A stretch of DNA of 27,500 nucleotides, taken from the NCBI GenBank assembly GCA_018398765.1, contig JAHBMJ010001332.1, positions 2,868 to 30,367 of the forward strand, written 5' to 3'. The first letter of the stretch is position 1. Each line of letters begins with the position of its first letter. The stretch is from Chromera velia (Eukaryota; Sar; Chromeraceae). The notes below the pieces were generated by a model. The model worked only from the letters and a program-made list of their open reading frames with translations, did no database searches and was not told the DNA's origin. A program made the translations under genes and the position numbers. Of the stretch, positions 26,549 through 27,500 are shown in pieces.

Positions 26549-27500
26549 CTACTGCATCTGTTGGAGTCTCCCGTTTTGTGTCGGACAGGAATGATTTAGG
26601 TTTGGTCGAAAAGGAAGAAGGGGTCGCTTAGGACGGAATTCTGGTCGTTGTTGGAGACAAAGGGCCCCCCATCGGGTCACGAGGAGATCTTGTCGCTGAT
26701 TTGAGTTTCTCAAAGGGCCGTTCTCGATTCGGTGGGTAGGCAGAGTTGCGTCTCTTTTCAGAGCCCGGCAAGCTGCTCGGAGATGTCCGGATCGAAAACA
26801 ATAGTTGCATTCTATCTCTGGAGAGACCGAACAGCTATTTGCAGTATAGGGCCGGGTGCCTCCACACCATTGGCAGTTCGTTCTGTCGGAGACAATCTGT
26901 GCTACAATATTTGCAATGTTTGCAGGGTTCTGCAAATTCTGAGCCCTGAGTTTTGCAGTATTGAAGGTTATTTGGTGGCTGAGTGTTCGGTCTGTTGCGT
27001 TAGAGCTATCAAGAATGATCTTGATTGGAGATTCTCAACTCGGAGACACTGTTTGACGGGTGGTTGCACTTTCTCCGGCGTCCATTCCTTCTTCAGCCAA
27101 GGCGGCAGAGATATAGTAAGTCACTGGGGGGGGCGACGGAAAAGTAGCGTTTGGCGTCAGTGAGGACTTCTTGGAAGGAGTTGTAGCTTTTTGTCCACAG
27201 TGTCACCCTGATAGTTTCGCTTGTGAGTCTTTTGATGAAATGCTTTGAAGAGTGGACGTTATTGATATCCTTTCCACACTCGTTACAGAGATTTCAGTAG
27301 TGGGCGGCGTAATCGTCGGTTGACTCAGTCAGTTTTTATTTGAGTGAGAAGAGCTTTTCTTCGGCAGAGTCCTAATCGGCTTCTGTCAGTTCGTATTCTT
27401 TTAGAAAGAGCGTTTCTAGCTGTATAGGTGTAGTGATTATAGCGAGTCTGGCTGAAGGTAGTTGATCGTACCAAATCTTTACCTTCCTTGTCAGGGTGGA
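26549..27500 (-). pseudogene. Gag (capsid part and two zinc knuckles), 5' end outside window
   Basis: The nucleocapsid region (frame 26935-26549) has a first knuckle C-x2-C-x5-Y-x4-C, with Tyr (TAT) where His is expected, and an intact second knuckle C-x2-C-x4-H-x4-C. Upstream, the minus strand from 27500 reads capsid-like sequence (VKIWYDQLPSARLAI, then LTESTDDYAAHY) interrupted by TAG, TAA and TGA. The WY-x-QLP element is common in Ty3/gypsy capsids. The start codon lies beyond the window. Confidence 0.8.

Larger units (their letters stand above)
21975..27500 (-). mobile_element. Decayed Ty3/gypsy chromovirus, truncated by the window edge
   Basis: Minus-strand domains appear in the standard Ty3/gypsy order from right to left: gag with CCHC knuckles, protease, reverse transcriptase, RNase H, integrase, GPY/F, chromodomain. 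The terminal chromodomain places it in the chromovirus branch. Frames change several times and stops are scattered, so the copy is not functional. The start of gag and the 5' LTR lie beyond 27500. Confidence 0.92.

Overview
The window looks like nuclear DNA of a protist or alga. It has GT-AG introns, one very large low-complexity gene, long (GT)n, (TC)n and (TTC)n microsatellites, and a high load of decayed transposable elements. There is no bacterial-style gene packing. My best guess is a chromerid or other alveolate-type alga (Chromera-like). That rests on overall style, on a large disordered/coiled-coil orphan gene and on several TGCATGCA motifs; no marker gene here proves it.

Region 1 (about 1-9,970, plus strand). 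One gene fills this third. I model six exons (617-696, 808-3283, 3632-4513, 4902-5069, 5448-5647, 5852-9968) joined by five GT-AG introns whose phases all agree, giving about 2,640 residues. The protein is Ser/Pro/Arg-rich and mostly disordered, with an acidic stretch and three coiled-coil blocks around residues 780-1180. No enzymatic domain is recognisable. A cluster of TGCATAAG motifs, including a perfect palindrome, lies about 460-590 bases upstream.

Region 2 (about 9,970-16,900). This is an AT-richer graveyard of elements. It holds two LINE 3' fragments on opposite strands, each with a C-terminal CCHC motif and a pentanucleotide tail. A 564-bp MITE has perfect 13-bp terminal inverted repeats and an 8-bp target duplication. 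A 108-bp tandem duplication lies in a basic Lys/Ala/Pro-rich frame. A degenerate tRNA-Met-like sequence with a pol III-type T-run is also present, along with several short palindromes and repeats.

Region 3 (about 16,900-21,225). A minus-strand protein-coding relic that I do not recognise runs from an ATG at 19,831 to about 16,900. It carries several in-frame stops. A 1,111-bp terminal-inverted-repeat element (17,668-18,778) with a 9-bp target duplication splits it, and removing the element plus one duplication copy puts the reading frame back in register. A second unrecognised coding relic lies on the plus strand at about 20,875-21,224.

Region 4 (about 21,975-27,500, minus strand). A decayed Ty3/gypsy chromovirus reads right to left: gag with zinc knuckles, protease, reverse transcriptase, RNase H, integrase, GPY/F segment and chromodomain. 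The 5' end of the element lies beyond the right edge of the window. Its stops and key-residue losses are largely explained by C-to-T changes, and the other relics show the same pattern.
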